Positions 38,640 to 50,900 of a stretch of DNA of 64,000 nucleotides are shown piece after piece (positions within the stretch are counted from its first letter, which is position 1; every line of letters begins with the position of its first letter). The stretch comes from Atriophallophorus winterbourni (taxonomy: Eukaryota; Platyhelminthes; Trematoda; Plagiorchiida; Microphallidae): assembly GCA_013407085.1 (NCBI GenBank), contig JACCGJ010004933.1, positions 62,001 to 126,000 on the forward strand, given 5' to 3'. The notes under the pieces were generated by a model. That model had not been told where the DNA came from, searched no databases, and saw only the letters and a program-made list of their open reading frames with translations. The translations under genes were made by a program, and so were the position numbers.

Positions 38640-39137
38640 AGAGTATTTAAACATGGAAAACCTCACTGTTGAAACGATTGTCTTAATGTCGCCACTCATT
38701 GATCACAAGCTGAAACATTGCCGTGCATGGATACTAAAAACTCAAACTCAGAAGATGGTTCAAATAACCACAAAGTTCCGGCTTTTAGGGGGTCGGACCA
38801 ATAGACACCATCCATAAATGATCGTTACATACCAAAACCAGTATTAATTGTGGATACACTAATGCGCAGTGTTTGTGGAACAAACTACTGTGTTGGTCCC
38901 GGTTTACTGAAATCCATTAGTGGTTCGTTCTTACACACACACACCTCGATAACAAATTACCCAAACATATGTTGTTGATTCGTGTCACAGTTAAAATTAC
39001 TTTTGCTTCTCCTTTGAAGCACATGGACGCAAACATTTAAGTTCTATTTGTTTAACTTTTATACGTATAACCAATGGTATTGTACAGCCATTTGCTCTTG
39101 CACCATAAATCTTGAATCTTGAATCTTGAATCTTGAA
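38640..39137 (+). mobile_element. CR1-like non-autonomous element, 3' part
   Basis: Plus-strand match to the reverse complement of 28830-29330, with shared landmarks AAAACTCAAACTCAGAAG, GGGGTCGGACCAATAGACAC and CACTAATGCGCAGTGTTTGT. It ends in four TCTTGAA heptamers at 39112-39138. The tail is longer and cleaner than in the other copy, which suggests a younger insertion. Confidence 0.7.
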
Positions 39138-39300
39138 ACACCATGTAACTTGCCGTGAAAGATAAGAGAATGTTGGTTTTAAATGTTGCATAATCGAACA
39201 TTGCGTAGCCAATATTGTATCTGGTGGGGGGAGCCGGAACTAATCACGCCATGTCATTCGAGGTCAAATCGCGTTCCCAGTTCTAACGTCAATTAAGTTG

Positions 39301-39404
39301 TTTCCACAGGCCTCGGGACAATTGATGCAACATTAATCACGTCATCTCACGCATTTCGCTTACTCTTATCGTTTGCGTCCCGATTTTATCACTGAGGTCA
39401 ACCT
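39301..39404 (-). repeat. Dispersed repeat, partner of 4290-4395
   Basis: The reverse complement contains GGTTGACCTCAGTGATAAAA and ATTAATGTTGCATCAATTGT blocks matching 4290-4395. Family unknown. Confidence 0.5.
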
Positions 39405-40584
39405 GGCCAAAGATCATCGCGTCAACTCATGAATCCCAAGACACAAGCGAATGCCAACTGGTCAAAAGCGCTTATTATGCACAATACCACACAGGAATCA
39501 CACTTCTTTCTAATATAGATAAATCAAGTAAATGCAACACTTTGTGAATCATGTTTATCCCGGTTGTGACTTCGATCTGATTTGCCAATCAATTTCGTGC
39601 CAACCAGTACGCATCCAACCTTCATCAGACCGGCCATAACGATTCGCATTTCGTTTGAAAGCGACTGACGTTGTCCATCTCATCATGCGTCCGAAAATGT
39701 TTTTGTTTGAAGCGTTCTACTGCTATCCTTCCGAAATCCGAATTATTAAGTGTTCGCGATTATCATCGTTGGTCTTTTCGGTACGTCCTGCTGTTGCGCT
39801 GTCTCGTAGTTTGATGTTCCGCGTCACTTTCGAAAACTGAGGATTAGCACTTATTGATGATGCACTTGGCTCCTCCACAACATCATATGCTTGGTCATTT
39901 GCGACCTAGAATAAACGCGTCTACTAATAGAGAAAGAGGTAATGGCTTGCAGCTCAATAGATGTTTGCTTTGGAAAGGCGAGGTTTCTTAAGTTCACGAG
40001 TGTTTTCCACATAAAGAGAAGAAAGCGCTCGTCGTATTTTTAACCTCCATCCCCGTTGTGGCTATATCACAAACATAGTAAACGCTTAAGTATTCACCCT
40101 AGAGAGGAAACTCTGAAGCCGGAGTTATGATTCGCATTTTAAACATGTATTCAACTTTGTCCTGGCAACACCTGCGACGGCGTCTTTGTCAAAATGTATC
40201 TGGTTGGCCATTCCTCTAGTCTGAATAGCGCTATGGAAAACACACTTGCTGCATGCGCAACAACTAGTCATGCATACTACTTTAACCTTGTCTGCATCTC
40301 AGCGTCCCAATAGAGAGGAGACTCCATTCTAATTTTGCGGATGACAACATGTAGAGCAAGAGATATTGGTTACAATCTATGGTTCTACTAGCGTACAGCT
40401 GATCGCCCAAGACAGCTTTCAAGTTTCGTCGGAATTATGCTGTCCACATTAAGCTGAGCAGCCCTCAGTCAATAAGGTGCCGTCTTACCAATATGCTATC
40501 TTCATTGGTTTCGTGTTGATTAGGCACCAATTTAAAAGCAGACTGTATCTTCCGCAACAGATAAACACAAGCTAACTCAAGGAA
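39405..40584. other. No gene recognised
   Basis: No recognised family; short ORFs only. Confidence 0.4.
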
Positions 40585-41030
40585 ATCAGTTCTGAAATTA
40601 GCAACCTGGAACATTCTGTCCATATTTCCCGAAATTCGTGACGGAACAGCAGACTAGTAAGAAAATCAGCAATCATTAAAAAGAGGTGAATATGCTTGTC
40701 TTGCAAGAGAGGCGGTTGCTAAAAAGGAAAGGGTCTCTGATGAGCCTCGACGGCATAGAGATGGGGTTGCCGTGCACAACTTTCGATCAAATGTAGCACA
40801 ACCAAATAGTAAGCGAGGTGAAATAATCTAAGCCCTTCATCTGAAGTGCAGCACCGGTACGATTGGGTTGATAAAGGATTTTACACCAACCTTCCGGCAA
40901 ACCCTATTCGAAAGGACGCCTTTTAATAAAGTTACACAACAGTCCTATAAATCCTGTTGCGGAGAAAACTGTGTGGCGTTATATGATGAATTTAGTCGCG
41001 TAGGTGGTGCAGATCATGAGTTTTGACAAA
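40585..41030 (+). pseudogene. Possible LINE endonuclease remnant
   Basis: One frame reads LKLATWNILSIFPEIRDGT, the typical start of an APE-type endonuclease of LINEs (xxTWNVxSL). After stops, a stretch near 40885 resembles the YAPT-region of the same domain (APTF, KPYSKGRL). The similarity is weak; it could be the 5' part of an RTE- or zinc-finger-type LINE. Confidence 0.4.
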
Positions 41031-41935
41031 CCGTCTAGACAAGTCCGATGCAAGTAGAACGAACGAAAATTGACACAACCTTTACTAACTATCCATGTAG
41101 TTCAACATTTTTATAATAAAAACCTTTCGTAAACGAACCACAAAATTCTCTTGAAAAAATCCTCGTTCAATTCATGAGCATTCGGTTAATATTATTCTCG
41201 TTGGGCTCGCGAATTTCAGAGTATTGGTGTAAAAAACGAAACTTCTCCGGACCAGATTTCACGCACCAATTTCATTAGTCCGCTTGAGAATTAATATCAA
41301 GCCGATTGCCACGCGATACAAAACTGGCTTTGGACTGAAATCAGTCAAAGGTATACAAAAAGTTGACTATATTTGTAACTTTATGGCATGTATGATGACA
41401 TCAAAAGAGCCATTGGCACATTTGAGCATAAAAAGCTCCGATTAGGTCATTATCTTTAATCAGATTGTAGACTAAATGTAGTCAATAGAGAGATGGATCA
41501 AGCACTTCCTTTTTTCTATACTTCAATACAATGACGATTTCTCGCTTGAAACTTGAAACTTGAGCGGCTACCCACCAGAGACTCCTATTCTTGGTGAACT
41601 CGATGGAACGATAGACCCCAAAGCCAGATATAAGGCTTTGGTGACCACGGAGTCTTGCCGAATCTAACCAAACACTGTATAACAATCGTTATATAGCCAA
41701 TCATTGAATTGTTTCTCCAGTGTTAGCAGAAGGAGTTACTCCCACGAAAGATGCGAGGTACCAAATACATCCTGCTCTTCAAGGATGACGGTCATTGAAA
41801 CTACTTTAACAATTGCAGAATAATTTCTCTTTTAAATTACGTCAGCCAATTGATTGTCAACGTTTCACAGACGCGGATAAAATTATTAGCCGATAGAGTT
41901 TCACTTCAACAATTAGTGGGGCTTTCACAAGGAAA
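41031..41935. other. No gene recognised
   Basis: A 67-codon minus ORF (41482-41685) is present but unrecognised. No other feature seen. Confidence 0.35.
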
Positions 41936-43170
41936 CTCACTCACTCACTCACTCAGTCCTCTCCGTGCCGGGTGGCACATGATGCGAAGACAACTTCACG
42001 CCAGTGGTTTCGGTCTGCCGCTGCTTCCGTTGCCGTCTGCACCGTGAATCCTTGTGCATGTAGTTCGCGTTCCAACGTTCTGCGCCAAGTTTCCTTGGAC
42101 CGTCCCCTTTTTCGTTTACATTGCGGAAGCCAGTGAATGGCTACCTTCGTATGCGAACTGGGATCCATCCTGCAGACATGACCGAACCATCTCCACCGTC
42201 GTCTTTTGACTACGGTAGATACCACCTCCAGACCAGTTTTTCGCAGGAGCTCTTCATTCGAAATGGTGTGTGGCCAAAAAACCCGTAGAATCCTTCTCAA
42301 GCACTTAGTTTGAAACACGTTCATTCTGCGCTCAATGGCAGCGGTCGTCTTCCAGCATTCCGATGCATACAGCAACACACTCAGAACGTTGCTCTTGAAG
42401 AGTCTGATCTTCGTGTTAATGCTGAGAGCGGAGGATTTCTAAATGGAATTCAGCATGCAGAATGCTTGGTTCGCATTCCCGATCCTTCTCCTGAACCTCA
42501 TCTTCACAGTCACCATTTACAGTCAGTTTGCTCCCAAGGTAGACTGTATCTGTAACCTCACTGAGCGGTTGACCGTCCATGAACAATGCTGGTTGCTCCG
42601 GAACATTCTTCCGCATTACCTCCGATTTGCCAGCGTTAATTTCTAAACCCACCGTCTTGCCAATTTCGGATAGTCGATGGCTCTTGCTCTGGATGTCACT
42701 GATCTTGCACGCCAATATGGCAACATCATCCGCATAGTCCAGGTCTTCTAGCGGCCCCACTGGGGTCCATGGAATGCCATGCTGCCCTGCCATCGGTCAC
42801 CTGTCTCATAATGCAGTCTATTGTTAGGGAGAAGAGTATCGGCGAGAGGATTCATCCTTGCCTCACTCCCGTACGAACCTCAAACTTCTCAATGAGCGTT
42901 CCATTGTGAGCGACTTGGCATTCAAATTTCTCATAAAAGGCTTTTATGAGATTTACTAACTTTGATGGTATACCATAATGACGAGGATTTTCCATAACAC
43001 TGGTCGGTGAACGCTATCGAAGGCCTTCTGGAAGTCGATGTAGGCCACACATAGCTCTGCATTCCATTCATGTGTCTGCTCCAAGATCTGACGGAGGACA
43101 AAGATTTGGTCAATGCAAGATTTCTCTTTCCTGAACCCGGCTTGCTCTTTTCACAAGGAAAGATCAATTA
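41936..43170 (-). pseudogene. RTE-like LINE, RT and C-terminal region
   Basis: On the minus strand: 43142-42950 decodes to FRKEKSCIDQIFVLRQILEQ and CVAYIDFQKAFDSVHRPVLW (first catalytic Asp). About 42890-42800 has GVRQG(stop)ILSPILFSLTID. 42760-42416 has EDLDYADDVAILA with an intact YADD and LGSKLTVNGDCEDEVQ. 42378-41953 is a clean 141-codon C-terminal frame (LLYASECWKTTAAIERRMNV, WRWFGHVCRMDPSSH, WRRTLERELHAQGFT). The 3' end is a (TGAG)n tail, seen on the + strand as CTCACTCACTCACTCACTC at 41936-41954. Frame changes and a stop in the VRQG motif make it inactive. RTE-like assignment is inference from the motif style and short-repeat tail. Confidence 0.85.
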
Positions 43171-44593
43171 TTTTTCAAGTGATTCTCAGTTTTCAGTCGT
43201 TGAATATGGTGGAGTTTTTGTTGAGCTTAGCTGTGAAAAATTTTTCAAATTGAATTGCGCAAAAAAGATAAGGTTTGTGACTAAGACTGGCATCGATCAT
43301 CGGCATAAAAGTATACCGGTAAATCTAGTTTGGCGAAGCTTCAATTTTGATCTTGTACAAAGATCAAATGCATCGTTGTTATTAAGTCATTTTGAAATGA
43401 ACGATTAGTCGCTGGCCTGGGGAGTTAACAATCAAATTCAAGTTTATTAAAGTGCGCTGAGCTAAGAATTCAAGTATTTATATTTAAAAACCGAACGCCA
43501 TGTAACACCACTGAATTACGTTATAAATGAATATGTGAAAATTAATAGTATATTACGAATATATCACGAATGTTCTATTGCACATATGTCCGAGTTCGCT
43601 TTGCATGTCACCTTGCGCGGAGAGTCGACCAGATGTTGTTGTAGGTAAATTCCAGAAAAATAGAGCACACATTGAAAATATTGAGCTGTCAATCACTACG
43701 TAACCTTGGGATGTACAGGGATTGCGTATATCTGTGTTATTTTCTCGCGACACAAAAAATATCAACTCACGAATTCTAGCATCAGGAATAATTTGGCTAC
43801 TGTAGTAGTAAACATAACTGCTTCACCTGGATGGTTCTATCAGCTAATTTTATAATTGCCATCTTTCCGGCACTCATTGATTATCCGTCTCGTTTAAGTT
43901 CAAGGAACATGGAAAAGGTTAAGGGGAACTCAATGTAGTTAAAGTTAGAAATTACCAATAAAATTGAATCGATTCCAAATCCAACAAGACTAAATGTGGT
44001 TTGCACGAGAAAATTCCGATTTTCGTGTTAAAAAGAAGAGCGATACGACTTTATCTCTTTGATTTTCACGAAATACAAATGATGAATCGAAACAAAAAAT
44101 AGTTTTAAATTATTCGTGACACATTTACCGGGTTGAAAATCATAGTTTGAAGCCACTTTAATCATCTTGGTGCGGCAACCATTCAACGAAAGATCCACAC
44201 GTTTTACCTGAATCAAAATGGAATTGACTGGTTTTGCGGTCATCAGGTAGATACAGTATGATTTGTTTCAATTTGTACTTTAGTTACTTAATTTATACTG
44301 CGATGCCACTGTCAATCAGATTAGTGCAAATATGACTTGGATGCAACTGACTAGTTTTGTCTTTTTCGCATTCCCTGCACCTCGAAGAATTTTCACTCTA
44401 ATTTATTAGTTTAACATCCTGTTTACTTAAAATTAGCAGTAATCAATTTCTCAAATTATTTGAACATAATTGGAGACAGGACGTTTTGGCACGGTAACAA
44501 CAGTATGGAATAGAACATTATCGTTCAACAATGTGGTATTTTGAATTTTTTCAAATGTGAATCTTATATTCATAACTAATAACTGTTGAGCAG
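43171..44593. other. No gene recognised, apart from a degenerate repeat near 44215
   Basis: A 112-codon ORF (43070-43408) begins inside the RTE remnant and is its shadow at the 5' end; the rest is unrecognised. 44215-44250 on the minus strand keeps CTACCTGATGA and ACCAGTCAA of the hammerhead repeat but has lost GAAAC. Confidence 0.4.
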
Positions 44594-44956
44594 ATTGATA
44601 CAAGGAAATATAATCGCAAATGTTATTTTCATACCGCACAGGAAGCCAAATTTCGAGGTAAGCTTGAGCTGCGCTTCGACATGTTCTCCACATTGAACCA
44701 GACAATCAATATCACACAAGAAAAATCAGAAAATTTTGCTATGTACATATGTCTAGCTCAGCGCGCTCACGGCAGCAGATCTCCTTATTTTCTGGGAGAA
44801 AATCATAAATGGACCCAAAGATACCAATATAGCCACGCAAAATTCGAGAACAGCCTTGACGTCCTACCGCATCTCTGTCAACGAAAAGAGGATTATTTGT
44901 ACATGCGATTGAACAGTGTTCAACCCTTTCGCGTCAAACTCGAAATTATCCCAAAC
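44594..44956 (+). CDS. Notch ligand exon: MNNL-like N-terminal region
   Basis: Open frame containing GKLELRFDMFSTLNQT, similar in pattern to the first strand of MNNL domains, then MYICLAQRAHGSRS and RLNSVQPFRVKLEIIPN, ending at CCCAAAC|GTAAGC in phase 0. The start is uncertain. An acceptor TTGAGCAG gives 44594 (phase 0, matching the 28012 exon). An alternative acceptor TTTCGAG gives 44658 (phase 1). The frame is closed upstream by TAA near 44570. Confidence 0.65.
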
Positions 44957-47900
44957 GTAAGCACTAGTGTTTACTGGCTTCACAGTATTTTGTTATATTG
45001 TGTAATAAACAGTTGCTTCGCATAAACAGTGACTAAAATATCGTCAACCAGGAGAAGCGCAAGACTTCACAATTAAGTGTTCAGCATTTTGGTCTTAAAC
45101 ATCATGCCTCAAGCATAACAAAAACTAAGCGACTGTTTCCATAAATGGAGGAACAATAAATTCACTCGGAACTTTTCTAGCCAAATATTGTTTTCAATAA
45201 CATTTAAAGTGCTCACAACAGTTTGAAACTTAAATTCATTTCACTAATATTTTTTAGTTTATCCAAAGCGCACTGCGCAACTTTATACCCATTGCAATAT
45301 CGAAAAAATGTCGGTTTTATTATTTCGAGTTAGTTGCAAACACAAACATTGTGAGCATTGGTGAAAAGTAAAGTTTCCCCCACACATGTATTTCGATCTC
45401 CGTCATCATCCTGGGAAACTCTCTGAATCACATCGAAGTTGTATTCAAACATTACGCATAAGAATTGTTTCTTTTAATTTAAATTTATTATCATAACCAT
45501 TCAATGCAGTTTTAACTCATCTGCAGTTCAGCAAGCTGTATGTTTGTAATAACATCAGGCTGTAATATGAATATCATTTTTTCCAGAACGGGATTTCGCT
45601 GATATTAAATCTACAAAACATGAGTGAAAACTACCGTAAGTGGAAGTTCGTTTTTTTATAGTTTTTCCGTTGTGCTCGTTGCTTTACAGAATGAGAACGC
45701 TCGCCATTTACTGTTGAGACACAATCGTCAGATGCAAGATCATTCGTAACATCAGCAAATCGTGAAAATTCCTTATTCCGCTAGATTAGCGCAAGCAGCT
45801 TGTGATATCGAAACCCATCAGTAAAAGCAAAAAGGATAGAAAAATTTAGAAATCTGATAAAACTAAAATATTATGTATTTTCAAGTAAGAAATTAGACTG
45901 ATATAAAGACTAAACTAACTATAATGGTAGATCCCAGGAACATCGATTTGATAAACTAAGTATTTTGAAAATCTAGTGTTCAATTTTGGGATCAGGTCAG
46001 TTAAACTTAAGCAGTACTAATATGAATAGCAGTAGCCTCCAATTAGAAATTGGTTTATCTTTTCTATGTTTGAAATTTAAAACACTTGCGAAGCAGTCGC
46101 ATATAGTGTGCAAATAAAGTTGCGTTTTTTGTTATTCATATTTTCATTATATTCTCGAAATTGTTGAGGCGTCAAAGAAATATTGTTTTCTTATGTCAGT
46201 TATTTAGGTATCAGTTTGACGGAAGGCGAACAGTGGCATTAACACACTAGACTTGCGATACACTGATGAATTTGCTAAGCGACCAATAGTTTCGGAAGAA
46301 ATTACATCTCGTTACCTATTCGTCTACTTTTTGAATCATAATTCACTCGGTGCAAACTTTTATAATATTACACGAATTTTTATTGCATTATTCGTTTCCA
46401 GAACACTTATATACTGTTTAATCTATGTTCTTATATTGTTTATACACTTAAATTTCAATTTTTATCATCCTATGGTTGTTGTTAAGCTTGTTGCTTTTGA
46501 GACCATTAAAAACCTTGAATTACCTTGAATTACCAGACGCGATTTACTTGAATTTGGACAATTTCCCAATGCTAACTCACGACAAGCTGAGCAACGTTGA
46601 ACGAGTTTACCTAGTCTGTTTTACATAATTATTTGATGTAAATGTCCTGCTTACATTGCTTTGCTCATACCAGCTTCAATTTTCCTAACGATTGCGAAAT
46701 CGTAAACTTTCAATACAAACCAACTCCTTTTTAAATACTGCTCCTTTGAAAGTTGGGATTGTTATTTAGCTTTGAACAAGTTAAAATATCATCGCGCTAG
46801 CAGATCGATTGACATTTGATTATGTTCAATCATTTCACATGTGAATTAAGAGCAGAAGTTGTACTGTTAATTGCGGACAGTTACACAATTATCGTATGCA
46901 CTAACTTTATTTTCCTGCATTTTGCCCAGGATCATAAATTAGCAACAGTTATTGCATTTCCGGATAACAGCTATCACCTTTCGCGAAAGCTGGACTACCG
47001 CAACTACGATCGAGCGTTGAAATAATTGATAATCTTCTGGTAGACAAATAGAAATCTTTCGTGAACCTTTTTCTAATAAACTTTAATATTTCTGAACAAT
47101 AAATAATAATAAAAAGGATCAACTTGCTGCATTTCAAAATTTCAGATTCCGGACTGATAGCTCGTTTCGTGCACACTATACAAGGAATGCCTCAAAACAC
47201 TTGGTCCACTTTAGAGCTCGAGAATAAATTACCCGAAAAATCACGCGAGCGTCTAATCATGCGTTATAGATACGCTTGTCAAGAAAATCATTTCGGATCG
47301 GATTGTGGCCATTTTTGCCGTCCCCGAGACGATCTCCTGGGGCATTACACATGTCATCCGCGAACGGGTGCAATCGTGTGCATGGCTGGTTGGGGAGGAC
47401 CTCGATGTACGGAAGGTAAGAAGGCCTTGCATTTAAGAGTATTCACACAATGTTTACGATAATATTCAAAAAAGTGTTGCTTATCCAAGCTTAAATCCAC
47501 ATATTCTGTTAGTCAATGAAATAGTGTTCATACAAGACATGTTTATACCACAGTCGCAGGTTTGCTATATTTGAAAGCTAATTCGTGGAGTGTAATTCCG
47601 GGGGATGTGAGCAACACATAACTTTGAAAGCTAATTGTTGTTTATCTTTGTAATGATATAATGAGATTGTGATCCGGAATACATTGCATTTTGTACGTTG
47701 AATTTTCTAGTGTAAACCAATGAACGTCGAAAAAAGAGGCTAAACAGATTTTACGGTATGATACATAAGGTCCAAATAAAAGTCTATCATCGATATCGAT
47801 GGCTGCGTTACATAAAGGTATAGACGCGCGTTCCTTCCATTCAGAAGTTGCTCTGTCCGAAATACTGACATGTTTCTTCGGAAAAATGATGGTTTGCCAC

Positions 47901-50900
47901 GATTGCCTACCAAACGCATGTGTAAATTGAGATGAGCATCGGGCCCTGTGGACCCCAGCGACCGAATGATGCTTGAAGCCACGTAACATGATAATTTTAC
48001 GGTGGAGGAATTCATTGTTTCGGGTGAAATCAGAGAAAGCCATCTATTTGCCATAGAAGTAAATCACCGGGGGAATGACTACTTTAATCTTTGAAGTCTC
48101 CTTGAAATTACGTACATGAACCAGCATGCTGTTATTGAACTCAATGTTTTAGATTACAAACGTTTTCTTTTGTTCAATCTAGAATAAATCACGATGAAGC
48201 ATTCGTGGATAACCGAAGCGATTAACTAGAATAATATCTGTGATCATAGATATTGTCCTATCTTAAGTCGAGCAGAGCTATGCTCAACTACCATTCGTTT
48301 AACATCAAAACAAACAAACAAAACAAGAATAGTGTCCAAATCGCATAACTTTCTGCAAGGAAATATTTGTGAAGATCGGTTTGAGAAGTCTTTGCTTAAC
48401 GTTTTACATTTGACGCAGAAAATTCGTCAGACTAATGATGATAGTCATGACATGGAACATGGCGAAATAGCAGTCAACCTACCGCCTCTGATCTGACCAT
48501 ACCGCTAAAGATCCTCTAATTCAAAGTAAGCTGAGGGCGTTTCAAGTCACGTAGCCATTCTCCAAGCGATTGCACACAAATTAATTTGCATTGCGAATAC
48601 ATGATTGGTTCTAAACATATTCGTATCAATTTTTCTGTTTCAATTCATGGTTAATCACGTTTGCATATCTACAGTTCGAATGCAACGTTGGGTTAATTGT
48701 ATATACCCATTTTAATTTAATGATATGAGAGAAGATGATACATGGTTTTCACCTTGTGGATCCCATGCCACAAGTATTGTAATCGTTCTGCTTATTCAAA
48801 CTATCTCATCTCCCATTTTACTATTAAAAGCTCAGTGTAAATACGGGTGCGTACACGGGGTCTGCGAAAGGCCAGATGAATGCAGGTTAGTCGTTTATTT
48901 ATAACCGTCTCGAGGTAAACTTATAATATCGATATATTATGATCAACAAATGTTTGTTCGTGAAATTAGATATTACCTAGTTAACATTTAAATTGGTATT
49001 CACTACTCGTTTCGTTTAGTACGTCTCTGCCTTCGTGATTACTGATGAGATTACCAAATCCCAAATATTGTCACCACAGCTTCTTGTATCTGCCGTTCTC
49101 ACCTCACTTGTACTTTCACACCAAAATTAGTAACAGTTGTCCTGTTATCAGCTAACCAAAGTAAGGCGCGTAGTTTTCTGTGTCGCTCAACATGTTATGA
49201 CCATACTTATCCTAAGTAATAAACAACGGTACTTGAATTTGTAACGGCGCATATACCATGAATTCCATTGTGAATTGTTATTATAGTTGTTTGGATGGCT
49301 GGACGGGTTCGACCTGCAATCAATGTTTGGCTATCCCAGGCTGTCTACACGGAAGATGCCTCTTCAATGCACATATTGCAGATTGGGAACCGTTTACATG
49401 TCATTGTTATCCTGGCTGGATCGGTATGCTCTGCAACATAGGTAAGCTACGGATATTATAATCTATTTTAATTGGGAATGGTTTTACCGAATTCATAACT
49501 GCGATTAGTTTTATACTTATTTACTGCGCACAGTCACGATGTAGAAAATCAACTCAGCTGAGATTAGATAGATAAACGATAGATCAAACGATCACATTTA
49601 TCCGTTCAAATTGTAACCACATTCGGTTATATAATTGTTAAATCTTTTGTTTTAAAATTGATAGCTAGTGAGAGAAAGTCTGTGTTGACAGTTCGGCTCG
49701 CTTGACGAAAAGGTTATTTGATCTTTAACTGATGAGATTGGACAACCCGTGACGGGTAGAATCATGTAGGTACGAGGCGTGAGAGAAACAACGAAACGTT
49801 TTTTTTTATATACAAATCCCATAATCTAGATATATACTTTGATTCTTTTTACGAAAAGCTAGTTCTTTACATAAAATCTAACTAACACTGGTTGCAAAGC
49901 TCAAGCATTTCCTAACCAGGCTCACTGAAATAAATCTCAATGTTTCTAACTTTGGATAACAAAACGTCAGGAATCTGGCCTGAAACATTAACGTGGGTGC
50001 AATAGCAAATAATAAATATTTTATATTCATCTTACTGCTCGATATAAGAACACTGTACTTAGCGTGACGCGCTTTACAATGCCCGTCTACCAATTGTTTT
50101 AAATTCTGTCTTGAGAATGATGCACTGAAAGCGATGCTTTATTTACAATGCGAATCATTCAACAATTGCTGCAAAGTAAATTTGCCTTATCTACTACTTT
50201 GTAATTCCAGTAGTTAAATTGCACCGTCCTCATCATGTGAGCGTCCCAAGGAAATTTAATATGGAGGCGCTGCTTTTGTTTTCGATTTAATAACGTTTCG
50301 TAGCACAACAAGTTTTCACCTGCCTAAGTTAAAGCTTGTCCTGTACAATATATTTAGCACTGATCCGAACTTAATTGGTTTTAAATCAAACGTGAAAACA
50401 TTGCGCGCTGAAGATATACCAATCAAAAATTTAATGGTTCTTTCGTAGAAGCAATTTGAATATATGATATCAATAAGGGCTACCTATGCATTTACAGAAA
50501 TTTTACATCTATTTGCTTTGCTCAACAATTGCGTATTTTATTTTACTTCATTCAGTTGGAATAGTTTGCTTTGTAGTGTGATCACTCACAAGATTAGTTG
50601 TACAATGCCAGCTAACTCTAGAACGTTCTAGTTTAAAATATATAAGCGGAAGATATTGGTAATTTACTACACAATAACAGTATTTGTTCGCTAGTCAATG
50701 CAATAACAAGCGATTTTATATTGCTTATGCATTCAGATTCACAAATTTGCAATCGTACGCAAAATCTCTGCCAGAATGGTGGGAAATGTGTCAACCAAGC
50801 AGAGCCAACTGGTTCCCGTCCTGTTTATGCATGCGTTTGTCCGTCTGGATTCAGCGGTACGCACTGTGAAATTGCGGATTCAAAAACTGACCAGGATGAT

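Noticed and set aside
39110..39140. Regular TCTTGAA repeats resembling a small satellite or CRISPR-like array
   Set aside because: Only four heptamers, located at the 3' end of a LINE copy; they are its tail.
42310..42646. Plus-strand ORFs of 81 and 67 codons
   Set aside because: Antisense shadows of the RTE-like RT on the minus strand.
47642..48054. Overlapping minus-strand ORFs of 133 and 104 codons in a Notch ligand intron
   Set aside because: Two frames over the same DNA, no motif, no splice context; chance frames or old repeat.
49725..49780. CTGATGAG at 49732 as a hammerhead core
   Set aside because: No GAAAC strand at the right distance and no stem II; the same holds for CTGATGA at 40735, 49042, 52236 and 57855.
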